Below are positions 21,325 to 35,800 of a stretch of DNA of 64,000 nucleotides, one piece after another. The notes below the pieces were generated by a model that searched no databases, had not been told where the DNA came from, and saw nothing but the letters and a program-made list of their open reading frames with translations. The stretch spans positions 14,112,686 to 14,176,685 of the forward strand of contig NC_049980.1 of NCBI RefSeq assembly GCF_000003815.2. Reading direction: 5' to 3'. Position numbers and translations under genes: made by a program. Position 1 is the first letter of the stretch. The number at the start of each line of letters is the position of its first letter. The stretch comes from Branchiostoma floridae. Lineage: Eukaryota > Chordata > Leptocardii > Amphioxiformes > Branchiostomatidae.

Positions 21325-22054
21325 ATGATGCTTCTACAGCTGACTCTGCTAGCTCCACTACATCTGCTGCTGGTGGCGGGGAGCAAGGGACAACCCCTTC
21401 CGCCGTGTGGAGGGTACCTGGAGGGTTCACGGAACGGAACCATTACCTCCCCAAACTTTCCATCCGCCCATAAAACTCCACTGGAGTGCATCTGGACTAT
21501 AAGGAACCCCAAACCGGGGCGTCACTATATCTACGTCTACTTGTTGCAAAACTACTTAAGCTGCCAAAGTAGTGCCCTGACGTACCTGGAGTACCAGTCA
21601 GTGTCGAACCTAACGGATTCCTACATTTACTCCAGTAACTTCAATTCCAGGAATGATTGTGGTGGATCTCTCCATCGCATACGATCGTCAAAAGCGTTTC
21701 TACAGGTCAAATTAACGTCTATGTTAACAAGACTGTCTTCCACATCGAGTGGACTATATGGGTTTAACGCGACTTACACCACGATACCGACTGACAACCA
21801 ACCCATGCCGATCTGCTCACAGTCTTGCTCTGAAGCAGGGTTTTGCCGGAGTTTACAAGATTATTCCGGGTTTTACTGTGAGTGTTTTGAAGGTTTCTCC
21901 GGGAGACACTGTCAATATAACGACATATGTGACTACAGACGGAGACTGAATCCATGCCTGAATAACGGCACCTGTACTGTCGTCAAATATGGCGCCCAGA
22001 CTTCGGTGGTGTGTGCCTGTCAGAGGGGATATCTTGGAGAGAGGTGTGAGAAAA
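21325..22054 (+). CDS. exon: signal peptide, CUB domain, two EGF-like domains
   Basis: A splice acceptor (TTGTCTCCAACAG) ends at 21319, and the first in-frame ATG pair follows at 21325/21328, so I start there rather than at the upstream non-ATG codons. Residues 1-22 are a hydrophobic signal peptide (MMLLQLTLLAPLHLLLVAG...). The CUB domain covers about 28-156, opening CGGYLEG and NGTITSPNFP, with the typical tryptophan at LECIWTI. EGF-like 1 is about 164-196 (ends YCECFEGFSGRHC). EGF-like 2 is about 202-241 (LNPCLNNGTC, CACQRGYLGERC). NxT/S glycosylation sites are present. The exon ends with the strong donor A|GTAAGT after 243 codons plus one base (phase 1). Confidence 0.9.
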
Positions 22055-25000
22055 GTAAGTAAACTGGATACATTACATTACCGTATGATAAGTTGATACT
22101 AAGTGAGAGTGTAACACTCCCTTTCCACGAAAAAAGCTCCGAGCTATGTCACATTTTCAAACCAGTTTTCAGGAACCAAGGAGGTTGGAAAGGGTATGAT
22201 ACAAAAGACACCAAACGCACACGACGTATGGAGAATAGTCGTGAGCATTATTTGTGTATATAACGTTATATATACATTTCTATTTTTGTTTCCACAATCA
22301 GCCCGGCCGGGCCCCGGTTTGGAAATGTGACGTTAGCCTGAGTGACAAAGTATTTGACAGGTTGCTCACTGTGAAGCTCATAGAAAAAGAACGATCTGTT
22401 TTTTGTTTTGTATGTTTTTGGCCTTTTAACGACCGTCTAGTGGAAGGGGGGGGGTGTTGTCTCTTACAAAGTAATGATAGGGTTACGTTTCCAAACCGGC
22501 GCCCGGTCGCACAGTTTGCGGGGACGTTGAATTATGTATAGTTTGTATACATTTTTCTTGATACACTTTTGTCTTTCGTCCCCCAAAAGGCACTAGCCCG
22601 GTCATGCTCCGGATCGGCAATGTGACACTAGCATTAGACATTATCTTGGTGTTTTAATCAGTTCAGACAGTTCTGTAACCTAGTTAAGACATGCTAATAT
22701 TCATAGTGATGTAAGCAGAACAGACAGTACGCGGTCCTTTGACCTATTTTTAGTCTCTCATCCGAGCTCGAGCGTCGCAACAGTAATTAAACACAACCAA
22801 AGCTGACCTCATTAAAGACGAACACTTCATTTGACGAAATCAATATCCCACGTGAAATGAAAGACGTATTCTTTGGCACTATGTGCCGTAAAACAAACCC
22901 GGGTGTCTTAGAGTTGATATTTTCATTTGACGGTACATTGAGCAACACATCCCAACTAGTTATACTGTTTTACAACGTGTTTAATCATACTTGGCGCGAT
23001 GTAAGGACCATGTCGGGAAAGGGGTTTGCCAACTTGTTTCCGAAGGGTCAGCAACTGCCTCAGATAAAAATACCAGTTAAGTTTTTTTAGACATAAACTT
23101 TCTGACACATCATAATCATTTCGAACGCTCATGGAAGAACGCATTTTGATGCCTCCTAATTGCCGTATGTTGTTTTTCTTAACTGCTTTCCATTTTCTGT
23201 AAGACATTCTTTATTAAATAAATGGGTTTGTTGAGGATTTAAAGCGTAAAGATTTTACGCAATCACAGCTGGGGCTATATGAGATCATTAACTTTCATAC
23301 ACAATTAATCAACAGCTTTAGAGAACAAACATTGCTGGCACTACGTTCATTACACGAAATCTTTGAGAACAGGTAAAGCATCCGTAATAAAGCATACTTG
23401 ACTGAAAATCGCAACCTTTACGCCTGCTTTAAGGCGTGCTTAAAGTTTGGCTTTTGTGCAGTGGTAGTCCCACAGCTAATTATCATTAGGTATTGCAGGT
23501 TGCAATGTCCTATACGTCGCTTCACTATAACCTAACGATCGGTATATGTTCTCTCTTTCAATTACCGCTCCTGTAAAAATAGCACATCGTAAGTAACTAG
23601 AGAGAGCGCCGTTTTCATGAACTAGAGCGTGAAGATACATGGCTAACATGGCTAAAGGATGATGAAAACAGTCTTCTTTAGAGCAAGAACGCATCATTAC
23701 ACAGGAGCTGGCGCCATTGGTCCATCTCTCACGTCTGGGTCGATTTACACGAAGGATGGAAACATTATACCCCACACTCCTAGCACGGTTGTCTCTCATG
23801 ATCACTTGGATGTGACTCTGATCTTGCTGGAGTGACACTTCACTTGAAGAAGACATAAACACAAGGCCGAAAAAAGCGCAATAGGTATAACATATATGGT
23901 CCACGTTTCTAACCGAATCATCATCATACGATCCAGAAAGGCAGGAGAAAATGTCGTTTCAGTATCTGTTAAGCCGGTACCACTGCCCTTCGGACTATCA
24001 CACCACCTTGGCGATCACGAGCTTCGACAGCAGCTGGTTTTATTACAGTGAACAACCTGTCACACGCGCCTTATGCACATCTAGCTACAACAGCTGTCTA
24101 AAGCTACCTAATGAGCACTTCCGCTATATTACAGAGAAAACGAATCCTCGGATTTCAGTTTGAGAAAGGTTAATTCTGGCCACTGATATCCTATATCACG
24201 ACGGCTCCTAGATCATAATGGTTCAAATTTGCCGCTGATTAGATTACGTTTGATGTGAGCTGCGGAGTTGACGACGGTGTAGTAATGGTCTACCCTTGAT
24301 GTGCGCGTGCGGGCTCATACAGGTCACTACTTCATACATTTATTAAAGGAGGACGTAAAAAGGTTGAAGATTATACAAATTCCCCATGATCTTTCGATTG
24401 ATCTTTCAATAAGATATGGTGAAAAATATACAGTACAGTAAAAATATTCTAGTGACACTGAAATTATAGGTGCGTACACGTTTAATCTACGTGTGTATTT
24501 GCGTGTGACAGTTTTGCATGGTTACCTTCCAAGGCATAATCCATTTCGTAGAGTACTCCTCGACGACTACAAAACAAAGTACTAGTATCCCCCACCATAA
24601 CCATAAATAATACACAGTAGATGCTGCCTCTTTCATGTCAACGCGTTCGCAGAGTTCCATTTGTAATGGATTCCATCGGTGAGAACGCAGACTGTCCTTA
24701 TACCCCTGTCACATTGTCCACGATCGTTGGCCGTATCGGTGGAAGATCGGCCATATGGTTAAGATCAACAGCTGAGTGTTGCGCGTATTTTTCACCTGAA
24801 AACCGTCCCTGTCACATATAAGCCATACTTTGTACCTTGTACAATTGTTGTGTAATAAAGTTATTATAAGCTCGGGCGATGGCCGCAGAATCGTCGTCCG
24901 ATCGATTTTCGCCAAATGTGACAGGGGCATTAGGAGACTGCACTATGACAGTTCCATCAACTTGAGCGGGGGGTGTTAAATCTAGTATGTTGTGTAATTT

Positions 25001-26780
25001 TCATATCATCTCTCGGCTTGAATACGGTGTTTGCATAAGTCATAACGCTTCGGTTTGAAAAGGCCGCAGCCATCCATCTTGTGTTGCTCTTCCGTGTGAG
25101 TAAAATGACGATAACCGACAAACGTGTTACATGTTAATGATCTATTGCGTAAGGAAAGGTGAAGGGTGATTGGTCCTGATATCAGAGGTCTTTAAGGTCC
25201 GGTCCAACGGGTCACTGGGTCAAATTTTTAGATTCAAATCAACGTCAACGCCGCCGTGAAACATTTGCTTTTAATGATGTGCGGGTATCCAATTTCCTAT
25301 TTCCATTTAAAGGTGCAATCTCACCGCACTGGCGTCAAGCTTGCGTCACTGCGGGGTTCGTTCACTGCGTCACTGTTTTGTTATTTTCTCCTATATTTTA
25401 TGATTTATTTGTTGCGTAATACGTAAAAGTATGACTTAGAAGACGACAAATACACAAAAAGTAAGAAAATTCGTTCTTTATCTCTGAAATTCGTTGAGTA
25501 TCTTTCTAACCCCACAGTGGCGCAAGTGCAGTGAGAGTGCATCTTAAGATGCATTCTTTAAGTTAAAAAGTTGATTAAGGTGATTCAGACTTATGGATTT
25601 AATAGATGGTCTGCTCAACATCCGAAATACTCAGCATGAAAAGTACTTCTTTGGTGTGAAGGTAAACGCTAAATTTCCATTGTTTTAGTTTTGAAACGAC
25701 TGACTTTGCCTAAGCTCTTTCACATTCAGAGACCTCCGTTTAAAACTATTTCCCTTCACGAAGTCCCGCGTCGGTCGTGACTACTTCGGCAGACTGACCT
25801 TCCGGCGTCATTGACCTCTCTGTGAACCCGCAGGTTTTAAAACTGTGCGTAGTGCTCAAAATTATGTCTGGCCTTACCGGGGGGTTTACAATATTTATGG
25901 GGAACACCAAGTGGAGTTAAGGTTTTACAACTAGACATATTTTAGAACTTCCCGTCAGTTTAAGGTCGCGTACATTGTTTCAGCGTGATATTGACGCACA
26001 CACCTCCAGCTACACCCACCTACCTATCAAGTCACGCCCACACACATATCAATGTGTTTCTGTCTCATGATGAATAGATGGATAAACGTAAAGAGATAAA
26101 GATGTATGTAGGAAGAGATTGAAGGTACAACTCATAACCCTGTAGTTTGTACCATATCCATCCCAGTCTGCCACACCACCCCGGGACAAGGACAGAATAG
26201 AAACGTGATTATCTTCAGCAGTACCAGACTGACCTGTGCTGGATAGCTACAAATCACCCACGGCCTGGGGACGCCCTGCCACAACTTGGAAAATATCATC
26301 GTGTCATTGAACATGAAACATTCCCACAGTGATGAATATCGCTGTCGAAATTATCTGCTTGGGTTATAAATCTGGCAAATCGATAGTGATTTGTCTGGTT
26401 CAGTCGTTGGAGAAACTGTTGGTCCTGGAATTAATGTGTAATATGTTAGTCTAACTCGCCATGGCCGTAGTTGTGACAGTTATGACCGGGCCTAAACGTG
26501 AATAATCACACAAGAGTGGTACTAGTAAATTGAGGAATGACACAGCAATATTAGATGACACAAGCGACTATCGTAACAAGCTGCAAGGGGGCCAAACCTA
26601 GGCCAATTATCTCATTCTGCCATCAAAAAACATCAAAACCATGGCATATCTAGGACAAAACAGCCGAAGGGGACACAAATGGACCTTGACCCTTGCCTTC
26701 CAAAGACCTATCCACAATCAAATTCTATTGGGCTCCAACCAGACGACCTTCTTAGGTTTGCTTATCCGATAGATCACACG

Positions 26781-26812
<32 letters not shown>

Positions 26813-29800
26813 GGAGGTAGCAAAAGTATTTATTGTGTGTACCTTTCCTAACCAGGACCGAGCTTTTTGCGAGAACAAAATACATAAAGGTAGAATTGAA
26901 TAAGCACACTGTGATCATGAATAGTTTTTCCTATTACACTTTGTTGGATTATCTACTATATAATTTTAACCACATTTTAGTATTTCCCTAACCACAAACT
27001 GCCCGGTACCGGTTTGCCGCATGTGAACCTATCATGACTATCTACCTGCAGAGTGCAGTACGAGAGATAATCACAAGGTGGCCCAAGTTATCTTTGTCTT
27101 CCTTAAGGTGCATTCTCACTACACTTGCGTCAAGCTTGCGTCACTGCGGGGTTCGAAAGATACTCAACAAATTTCAGAGATGAAAAATGAATTTATATAC
27201 TTTTTGTGTATTTTGTCGTCTTCTAAGTCATACTTTTACGTATTACGCAATGTCTAAATTATTTTTAAAAAATCGGAGAAAATGACAAAACAGTGGCGCA
27301 GTGAACGAACCCGGTAGTGAGAGTGCACCTTTATGCCTTCCCACGTACCAAACATCAGTACAATCCAATGAAGAGTTCAAAACTTATTCTGTCAAAAAAG
27401 ACCCACGGAAACACACATTCAGCTAGACACGCGGACACGCTTAAAAAACAAAACCTCCATTTATCATGGAAGCAATCACCAGTAACCCTGAAGTGATTTC
27501 TGCCATAGTGTCCCAGAAAGAGGTGTGAAAGTTTCCATCCACCGGTTCAATAGTTGTCTAATAGCACAGCTCCCAGCCTTGAACCATGTAACCTGCGGAT
27601 CTCTGTCAAATGCCATTTGCAGCCACAGACCATTTCCTTCACGATTAAGTTCCCCATTGATTCCGTGGCTGGGACCTTTTTCCAATTATCGTTCATCCCA
27701 TGGTGCGTTAACAGCCTGGCCTGGTACAAGTAATTCCACTCGGGACGGCGAATGCAGGATTAATTTTGGACAGCATGGCGAGTTGAGGCAGACAGGCACA
27801 TGTATGGAGTCAGTAATAAGTATGGCCCTTGAAGACACAAAAAACATTTTGCCGTCATTACACATTTCAATTCTAAGACGCAGATTGATCCTCCTCCTTA
27901 TGAATAAGCTTGGTCCTGTCGTGTTTTTGAAAGATGGGAAACGAAGCTGAAGAGTTTTTCAAAAAGTTTTGAATCTGCTTCGAATTCTTTTTTCTGTTAT
28001 CAGAAGCCATACCTGTACACACTTTGATGAGGAACTTTCCGCCAACTTACCCAGCTGTGAGATGGGGCAGGGTTATATGGCTCTGGAGAATTGCCGACGT
28101 GCTTGAAAAATGTCCGTGAATGTCACCAACCGTGTGACTATTGAATTTCGCCAGCGGGGGTGCCACGACGCACAAGAAGTTCACCGTACGCAATTTGTAG
28201 ATAAATGGCCTCCATATCGATCCGCGGCTCTCGGTAAAAGGTCATGACGTCTCCGGGTTTCAGTAATCGATACTTCGGTTAAACCAAGGAAATTGACTCT
28301 AATGTGGTATTGCTGCCATTCTCAAGGACCGAACACCCACCGAAATGAGGCTTCTTTAAAGTATTTCAATGACATCGAAATCCTTGGAGAGGAAAATGGG
28401 AGGCATAAGCCTGCGATACTCCCATGGGATCTAATCACCACACAATTAGAACCTACTCTGGGTAATAAACGGAAATATTATTGACATTTCCAGTTCTAGC
28501 GCACCTAAACATCTTTACCAACACGTAGAACTTAACACCGTAATGAACAAAATATTCAATATAGTTTGAAATGGATATAATCACAGACAGGGAATAAATA
28601 CTGACCAGTGACCAATATGTGAATCAGTGGTATTCTTATTGATGAAATGATCCAATAACATATTCAGGTTTCCGCAAGCCACCTGGGGTCTATATGTCCG
28701 CCGAGACACCGGCATGCCTACTGGTCGACTTAACGACTGTGGAACAGAAAATTCAGTAAGTCCCTCAATCCGCACTTAAAATGGCCAAGTGCCGATGATA
28801 TTTACAGACAATCGTTGGGGCCAGTGGAGAGTGAAAAGAGCCGGATAGTGAGGAAATTGACCTGACAGCATGTCCTCGGAGTGGAGCGGACGTCCATTCT
28901 CGGTACAGTCAAGTACCATGTAGCTGGGGGAGGGAGGGGGGGTTGAGTGAGGATGGATCAGTAAGATGCTACATGGAAAGTGCATGCATGATTTAACCAT
29001 GCAGAAAGTATAAAAGTGTATCACAGTGCTAAAATACGTGGTATACGAGGTATACGACCTCTCCATGTAATTATCAATAATAATTATTTAGGATATTTTG
29101 TATCATTGAATGATTTCAAAGACTGCATATTGATTAAATTCTAAAACTTACATGATACAGCTATATCAAGATCACAGAAATGAGGGTTCCTGTTTCATGA
29201 GTAGGAAGGATGTTAATTAACCGATTATGTACCCCCTTCCTGCATCACTGAAGGATTTGCGGCAGTGTTGATAATGAATATTGAATACACTCAAAGCAGA
29301 CACATGTGCGGCATGTGGGTGCCTATGATTTGCAGGAAGTATTACAGGCATCGTCAGAAATATCACAATTGTCTCAGACGGTACTAATTGAATGAGTAGT
29401 TATTGCCTTTGCCGAATGAAAAGCGACATGACTTAAGATAAACTGAAGATGAAATCTACTTATACTTCATGAAATCTATCCATATCAAATACGTGGAAAA
29501 ACGTTCATAAACATCATAAATAAAAGGAAATGAAATATAATTACCGTACGAATACACGGGCTGTAAATGAAAAGCAGTTGGTGTAGACATTTTGTTCATT
29601 GTTGACGTCGTTCATACTGCACCAAACATTTTCATCATGATAACTATATTTATTTGCATACTAATGCCTGATTGTTAATTGCTGTAGAACGTATTTTACC
29701 AGAATGGAAGACAATTAAAGCGTATATATTTATACATTGTGTTTCTACGTACAATTAGATATGTTTATTGCAAATTCTTGCCCGAGGGCTAATTGCAGGT

Positions 29801-32800
29801 ACAAACAACATGTATAATAAGGAAAATACAAAGATGCTAGGAACGTTCTATGACTATATTGTGCTACTTAAGTGTACATCATACTGGTTTTGTTGGGTTT
29901 GACTTCTTCTTTTTAGGCAGTGGAAGACGAATTTACCCACTTATTTTATAATGTGTAGGTTCTTTAGTTTTGATAATAGGATTGATTTCTCATTGTCAGG
30001 GACAGTTCGAAAGTAAGTGTGTATTTTGGATACACTCATAAATAGTTGGTTTCTTATATCATCATAAAAAGAACAATTAGAGATAAAATGACTCTCGTCT
30101 TCCACAGCATTTGAGGGGAATATTTACTAATCCTCTCAGACACAGGTATTAAAATGTTATAATAAAATTTACATGCAAAACTTTCTTCCAACACAAATGT
30201 AATGGAGTTCAAGTATTGATCTTGAAGAAGGCGATAGTAGTCGCTGAAAATTTGATCCGTGTATATGTTTGTGTTGGAATAACGTTTAGCATTGCACTTA
30301 ACAATTGCTACCAACGCGGATGAGCTTCCATTATAAATTAGAAAGTGTCCGATAAGATATGGATACAAAAAAAAGTGTAATTTAAATGTGATGGACAACT
30401 TCTGAATGGTCAGAAGTATGAAAAGATGCAACATTCAATTCGTGTTTGTACCAAGTAGTTCTTCATTCTTTCTCAGATACTGCTTCGTGACATTATTGTG
30501 GGATTCTCTGTTACTCCAAGGTAGGGATAGCGAATGGCAGGCATGTGTCATTCTCTCATTACTGCCTGCGATTCATAGCCATCAGGTATGTTGACGAAGT
30601 GACCTGGATGTAAACTAAGTTTGTATTCTAACTATGGTGGAAGTAAGTTTTCATGTCGGAATTTTTCGGTATCATCACAAATGTGCATCTTGTAAAGTAA
30701 AATCCGTGTCCCTGAGTCCAACTACCCCCGAGACAAAAAAAAAGTGAGCGGATGCTGACGCAGGATTCTCACTGATAGGGTCTTACATGTATGTATGTAT
30801 GTATGTATGTAATAGAATATCTGGGACTAGTCAAATGTTACTCCAAGGTAGATATTTAACGAGTAGGCCCTAACTTGAGACGTGACCAGCTATAGCATTT
30901 CTTAAGTTATCATTTATTTCCAGGTAGTTGTTAATTCACAACACCATGCAGTGACCAAAGTAGTGCAGTAAGCCGGAGCAAACTTCTGCTTGGAGAATAA
31001 TTGATTATTCATTTTGACACATCATTGATAGCTGATTGGCCCAGCTTGCTGAAGACAGGTGACCATAAGAATGTGAACAAATGTTTAAATTATGGATGAC
31101 ATCCAATGCCTTCAAGATGGGGGTGTCTTATACTCCAAATCCAGATTCTGTTACGGCGCCTAAGGCAAAATCGCCAAGTGTCATCAATACCTCAATTACT
31201 GCCCACATCCAAAATGTATACAAATCCATGTAAATGATCTTGAGGTATTGGAACGGAGACAAACAGGGATAGAAACATTGACCTCACTGGAGTTCACTGA
31301 CCTCTTTCATAGCGGAATGTATAATAAACATATACAGCAATTTGGTTCGCAGTCCCGGGAAAGGACAGACAATGCTAAATATGCGAATATTGGCGGATGC
31401 ACAAGCTTACTGTACATCTAAATGCTCGCAGCTGGACTCAAGTTGCAAAACTTTATCAATTTGTTTGTCCTTGTGCGTCTGCTTATACTATAAGTTATAG
31501 TGTACAGCTGATCGTTCTCTCCCACTCAGAAGCTCCCTCTGTTGGTTATCACGAAATGTTCAGCTAGCTGGGTTACTTTCTATGCAGGTTTCTTCTGAAT
31601 CCCCCAAATTGACTATGTAAAGCTGACGTGAAACATCTTAATCATCCATCCATCATCGTACTATATTTAACATATATATCATATATATATATATATATAT
31701 TATATTATATTTCTCTCGCTATGGCCACACTGACGTGATTATATATGGCTAATATCCGCGAGCATTAGTTGTCATCCATCTCCAAATAAAAATTTCGCAA
31801 CCATACTTTAGATCATCTATGAATAGAAAAAAGCTACAAAATGAGCAAATTATGCTGTAACTGGTAACAAATTTGGTACTAATGATCAAAGTCTTCTCCA
31901 ACCTTATGTTAAAGAACACAATTAAAGAATCTATTATTTGGTATACCATGTCATTGTAAAACCTCCTTGGTCACTTAGAAGCTAGATTGCATAAGGAAAG
32001 CAACTTCTTTTGCCGAACTTTTTTTTTACCATCTCGATTCAAATTTTGTGTGCTCAGAGGATGTAATTCATATAATCAGATCAGTATGGCCTAATGACCA
32101 CTTCAATGCACGCCGCCTTCCTAACTGTACGGCAACAGTTTATCCGCATTGATTGCCTTTCTACCGAGTTGAACATTAATGCCACAGACCCACTCATGCG
32201 TGAGGCGGGGTATTTGTGTAAATGGCTGTTGGGGAAAGCTTGTGATAACTGTAGTAATCAATCTGCCCATTACCGTGCAGTGCTCCGGTATACCACCTGC
32301 GTCGATGAATCATATATATGTAGCGCCCGGACTCAAACGACCTTTTCTGCCTCAGGACGGGTTTGAAAGAGCGGTCTTCTCTGGAAACCTTCCGTAGATG
32401 AAGCCGCAACATGAGGGAACGGAAGGGGAGTTACACGAAACTTAAGTTTCAGAAACCAAAACCTGGCTTTTCTAGTTTAGAAACCAAAACCTAGATTTTC
32501 TGTAAGAGGGATGTTATAGATTGTCAATGCCACCATTGTGAGACTGTAAGCCACAAGCTTTTTGAAACATAAAACAATCTCCCCGAGCTTTCACCATGAT
32601 AGAAGAAAAAAACAAAAACACATGTTTACTTATAACCCAATACTTATATATCATTATATACGTGGGACTATGAATTAGCCAATAAATCCAACATAGAAGT
32701 CAATTCCACGGCAAAGTACGTAGAAACATGAAATACATCTATAGAAGACACACTTTGTCTTTTTTACATTACTGTACCCTCGCAATTAGCCTTAGCATGA

Positions 32801-35800
32801 TTTTGGGGATAAAGATTGTATGCGGATCTCAATAGATAACGTAGCATTGAAGCAGGAAATGGGATATTTTTTTACTGAACTGTAAACTATGGTATATTGA
32901 ATACACAACAATCTACCATGCTCCCCAACCCGCTCCCCACCCCCCTCCCCACGACCGGTAGTGAAGGGGCTAGGTACGTAGGCAGCAAACCCCACAGCAG
33001 GCTTCGTATATACCAACATTAATCTGGACATAATTTAGATGATACAATAATGATACCTGGTCCAAAGAGACTGCCAGGAGCATCGCAATCTAAGCTTCCT
33101 GTTCTAAATCAACCTTCCCATATTGGGATTTTGAACATAGATAGTTGTTTTTCTCCGAAACAATTATAGGAACTAAATTGATAGGAACACGGCAGTTGGC
33201 TAGTTTAGTAGAATACTAAATGCCTTTTGATGCATGAACATGGGACTAGCTGGTACTTTATAGTTTAATATGAAGTAGCATACATTTTTTCATTACTGAA
33301 ATAAGCATCTATTGGAAAAAAAGACTCTCCCCTGGAGTTTCGGACTTCCTTAAGTTTCATGTAAGATTTTCTAGTAATACATTACATAAAGACCATCCAA
33401 CTCTGTGGTGTATCATCGGATATGCATTTCGTGCCTGTATTCTGTTCAAGTTGTGTCCCATGTGATCTTTCCTCATTCAGTAACATGTCACGACATAAAA
33501 TCGAACCCTGGGTGATGACCGAGCCAACCCTTGACACTACCGCTTCCCTCACTCGATATCTGCCCAATGCTTCTATGTAAATTCAATCAAAACCCTCCCA
33601 TTTGGATCAGTTAAATCCGTTGGAAAATGAATTGAAGAGGCAACTCGCTAGGTTTGATTAACCTAACAGCTCAAAGGATTCGATTTTGGATGTCGTCCCA
33701 ACCTCCAGTGGGACGGACATTATTCGTTTATATCAAGTTTCAATAACGTTTTCTAAAATGGGAATATTTGTCTCATCAATTATGCAATAACACTTGCCCA
33801 ATTATTTTTGGCTTCTGCATAAATAGCACAGGTAGGTATTATTGCAGATTCCATTCTGATTCCAATAAGCACCTTTTCTTAGATAAACCTGAATATCTGT
33901 CCACAACTGCGTCTCCTAAGAAGATCTCTTAAGAATCGGATCGATGTATTTTCTGACAGGCTTGCGAAGAGGGACGGGCGAGGGAAAATGTGTGATGTAA
34001 TTGAATGGCAATGGCAGGAACGTCGTTCTACAAACTCGCCATCTTTTTAAATTGATCGCCCCAGACACTAGGGTGAACTGTTTCTGCTGTGTTTTCATCC
34101 TGAAAAGTAGCCCTCGCCGCGTTCCGGTACAGGAAAACAAATTCCCCGTCCCCTTTCACAGCGAACGTCATCTTTCTTCGTCGTTGCCAAGGGTTACCCT
34201 TGCTAAGATGAACACCACCTCGGGCATAGCATCTATTGCAAACTNNNNNNNNNNNNNNNNNNNNNNNNNNNNNNNNNNNNNNNNNNNNNNNNNNNNNNNN
34301 NNNNNNNNNNNNNNNNNNNNNNNNNNNNNNNNNNNNNNNNNNNNACAGAGTTTTTTGTAACTATGTAATATGATGTAAGGCCGTACGGAATCGTTATGAA
34401 AACCTAATATATGCGTGTTTCAAGTGTGCTGTTTGATGCAATGGCTGAGAAGAACATGACTACATCAACGTTGGTACAGAATTAAGTTGTTAATTAGACG
34501 TTGTTACAAAATTAAGTTGCTAATTAGACGTTGTTACAGAATCAAGTTGTCAATTAAAGAACGAACGATTTTAGCACTGCCGTTTCAAACTGGTGCCATT
34601 CGTATTGTTAAGAGTTTTCTTCGCAGTCGCAGCAGGTACATTAATAAACATTATCATATAGCCAGGCACCGCGGACCAATCAGAAGGCCCCGTTCCATGT
34701 TGGTTGTGACGCCGCAACACATAGATTCAGGCCAGGCAGATGTGTATCGCTCCTCTGATTGGTCAGAATGAATCGACACTGGCACCGGTGTCGATTTGCA
34801 AATTAAAGACACACATACAGGACTACAAAACGCTAAATACCAAAGTCAAGAGATAATGATAGCGACATCATAACGATAACGGAAAAAAACAAGGAATCAA
34901 ATGACAAAGTTAAGTGTAGCTGGTATACAAACGTAGAAGTAGTCAAATAAGGTCAATTTAAACGATCTGTCTATTGGATGAACTTAAATACAACATCCAT
35001 TGACTAGCCCCGGATATTCTATTATAAAAATATACATAAGATCTTATCTGTGAGAATCCTGCGTCAGCCTCGGGCGGGGTTGGACTTAGGGACAGGGATT
35101 TTTAATACTTTACAAGATGCACATTTGTGACCATGATACCGGAAAATTCCGACATGAAAACTTACTTCCACCATAGTTAGAATACAAACTTAGTTTACAT
35201 CCAGGTCACTTCGTCAAAATACCTGATGGCTATGAATCGCAGGCAGTCATGAGAGAATGACACATGCCTGCCCTTCGCTATCCCCATCAACGTGACACAT
35301 CTACATCTCATTCATGCGGAAAATAACGACATGCTGTGTTCACTCCTATCATATATATAGTTGCTCGCACATATCCTTAGAGAAGGATATTGAAGAAAGA
35401 GTATAACATTGATAGTTTTGTGTGTGTTCCAGCCTCTTTTTGTACTAAATTGCAGGTCATTTGGCTGAAATATCATTGTCAGGTACATGGAAGAACGTCC
35501 CAGATGTACAAATTGGTCAGTCTAGCGATATGAACGAATGATGCTTGAGCCCCAATAAGATATTAGACTCCTCGGCCAGCCCATTGCTAACTAGGTTGTC
35601 TCAAAACTTCAGTCATTAGGATCATGAAAATGTATCAGCAAAGGGGATGCTGGCCATTGGTCGACCATCCTTGAAAATGTCCCACGACATTAACCTTTCG
35701 GACGAACCCTGAAAATGTGTCATGCTACTGCACAGCTTGAGACCTCGTTAGGATCACAGGTAAGCTTTAGTGCAGTGACAAAGGGCACACAGCCAGCATG

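Noticed and set aside
23476-23904. 142-codon minus-strand frame with a hydrophobic start
   Set aside because: No recognisable domain, no splice or promoter context, and composition like the surrounding intron. Length alone is not enough.
27525-27950. 141-codon plus-strand frame as an extra exon of the mosaic gene
   Set aside because: It lacks the cysteine spacing of CUB, EGF, sushi or HYR modules and the phase-1 splice boundaries of the true exons.
30524-35284. inverted repeats at 30524-30836 and 34999-35284 as TIRs of a 4.8-kb transposon
   Set aside because: The left copy alone is flanked by an exact 15-bp direct repeat on both its sides, so it is an independent insertion. The outer flanks of the pair do not match.
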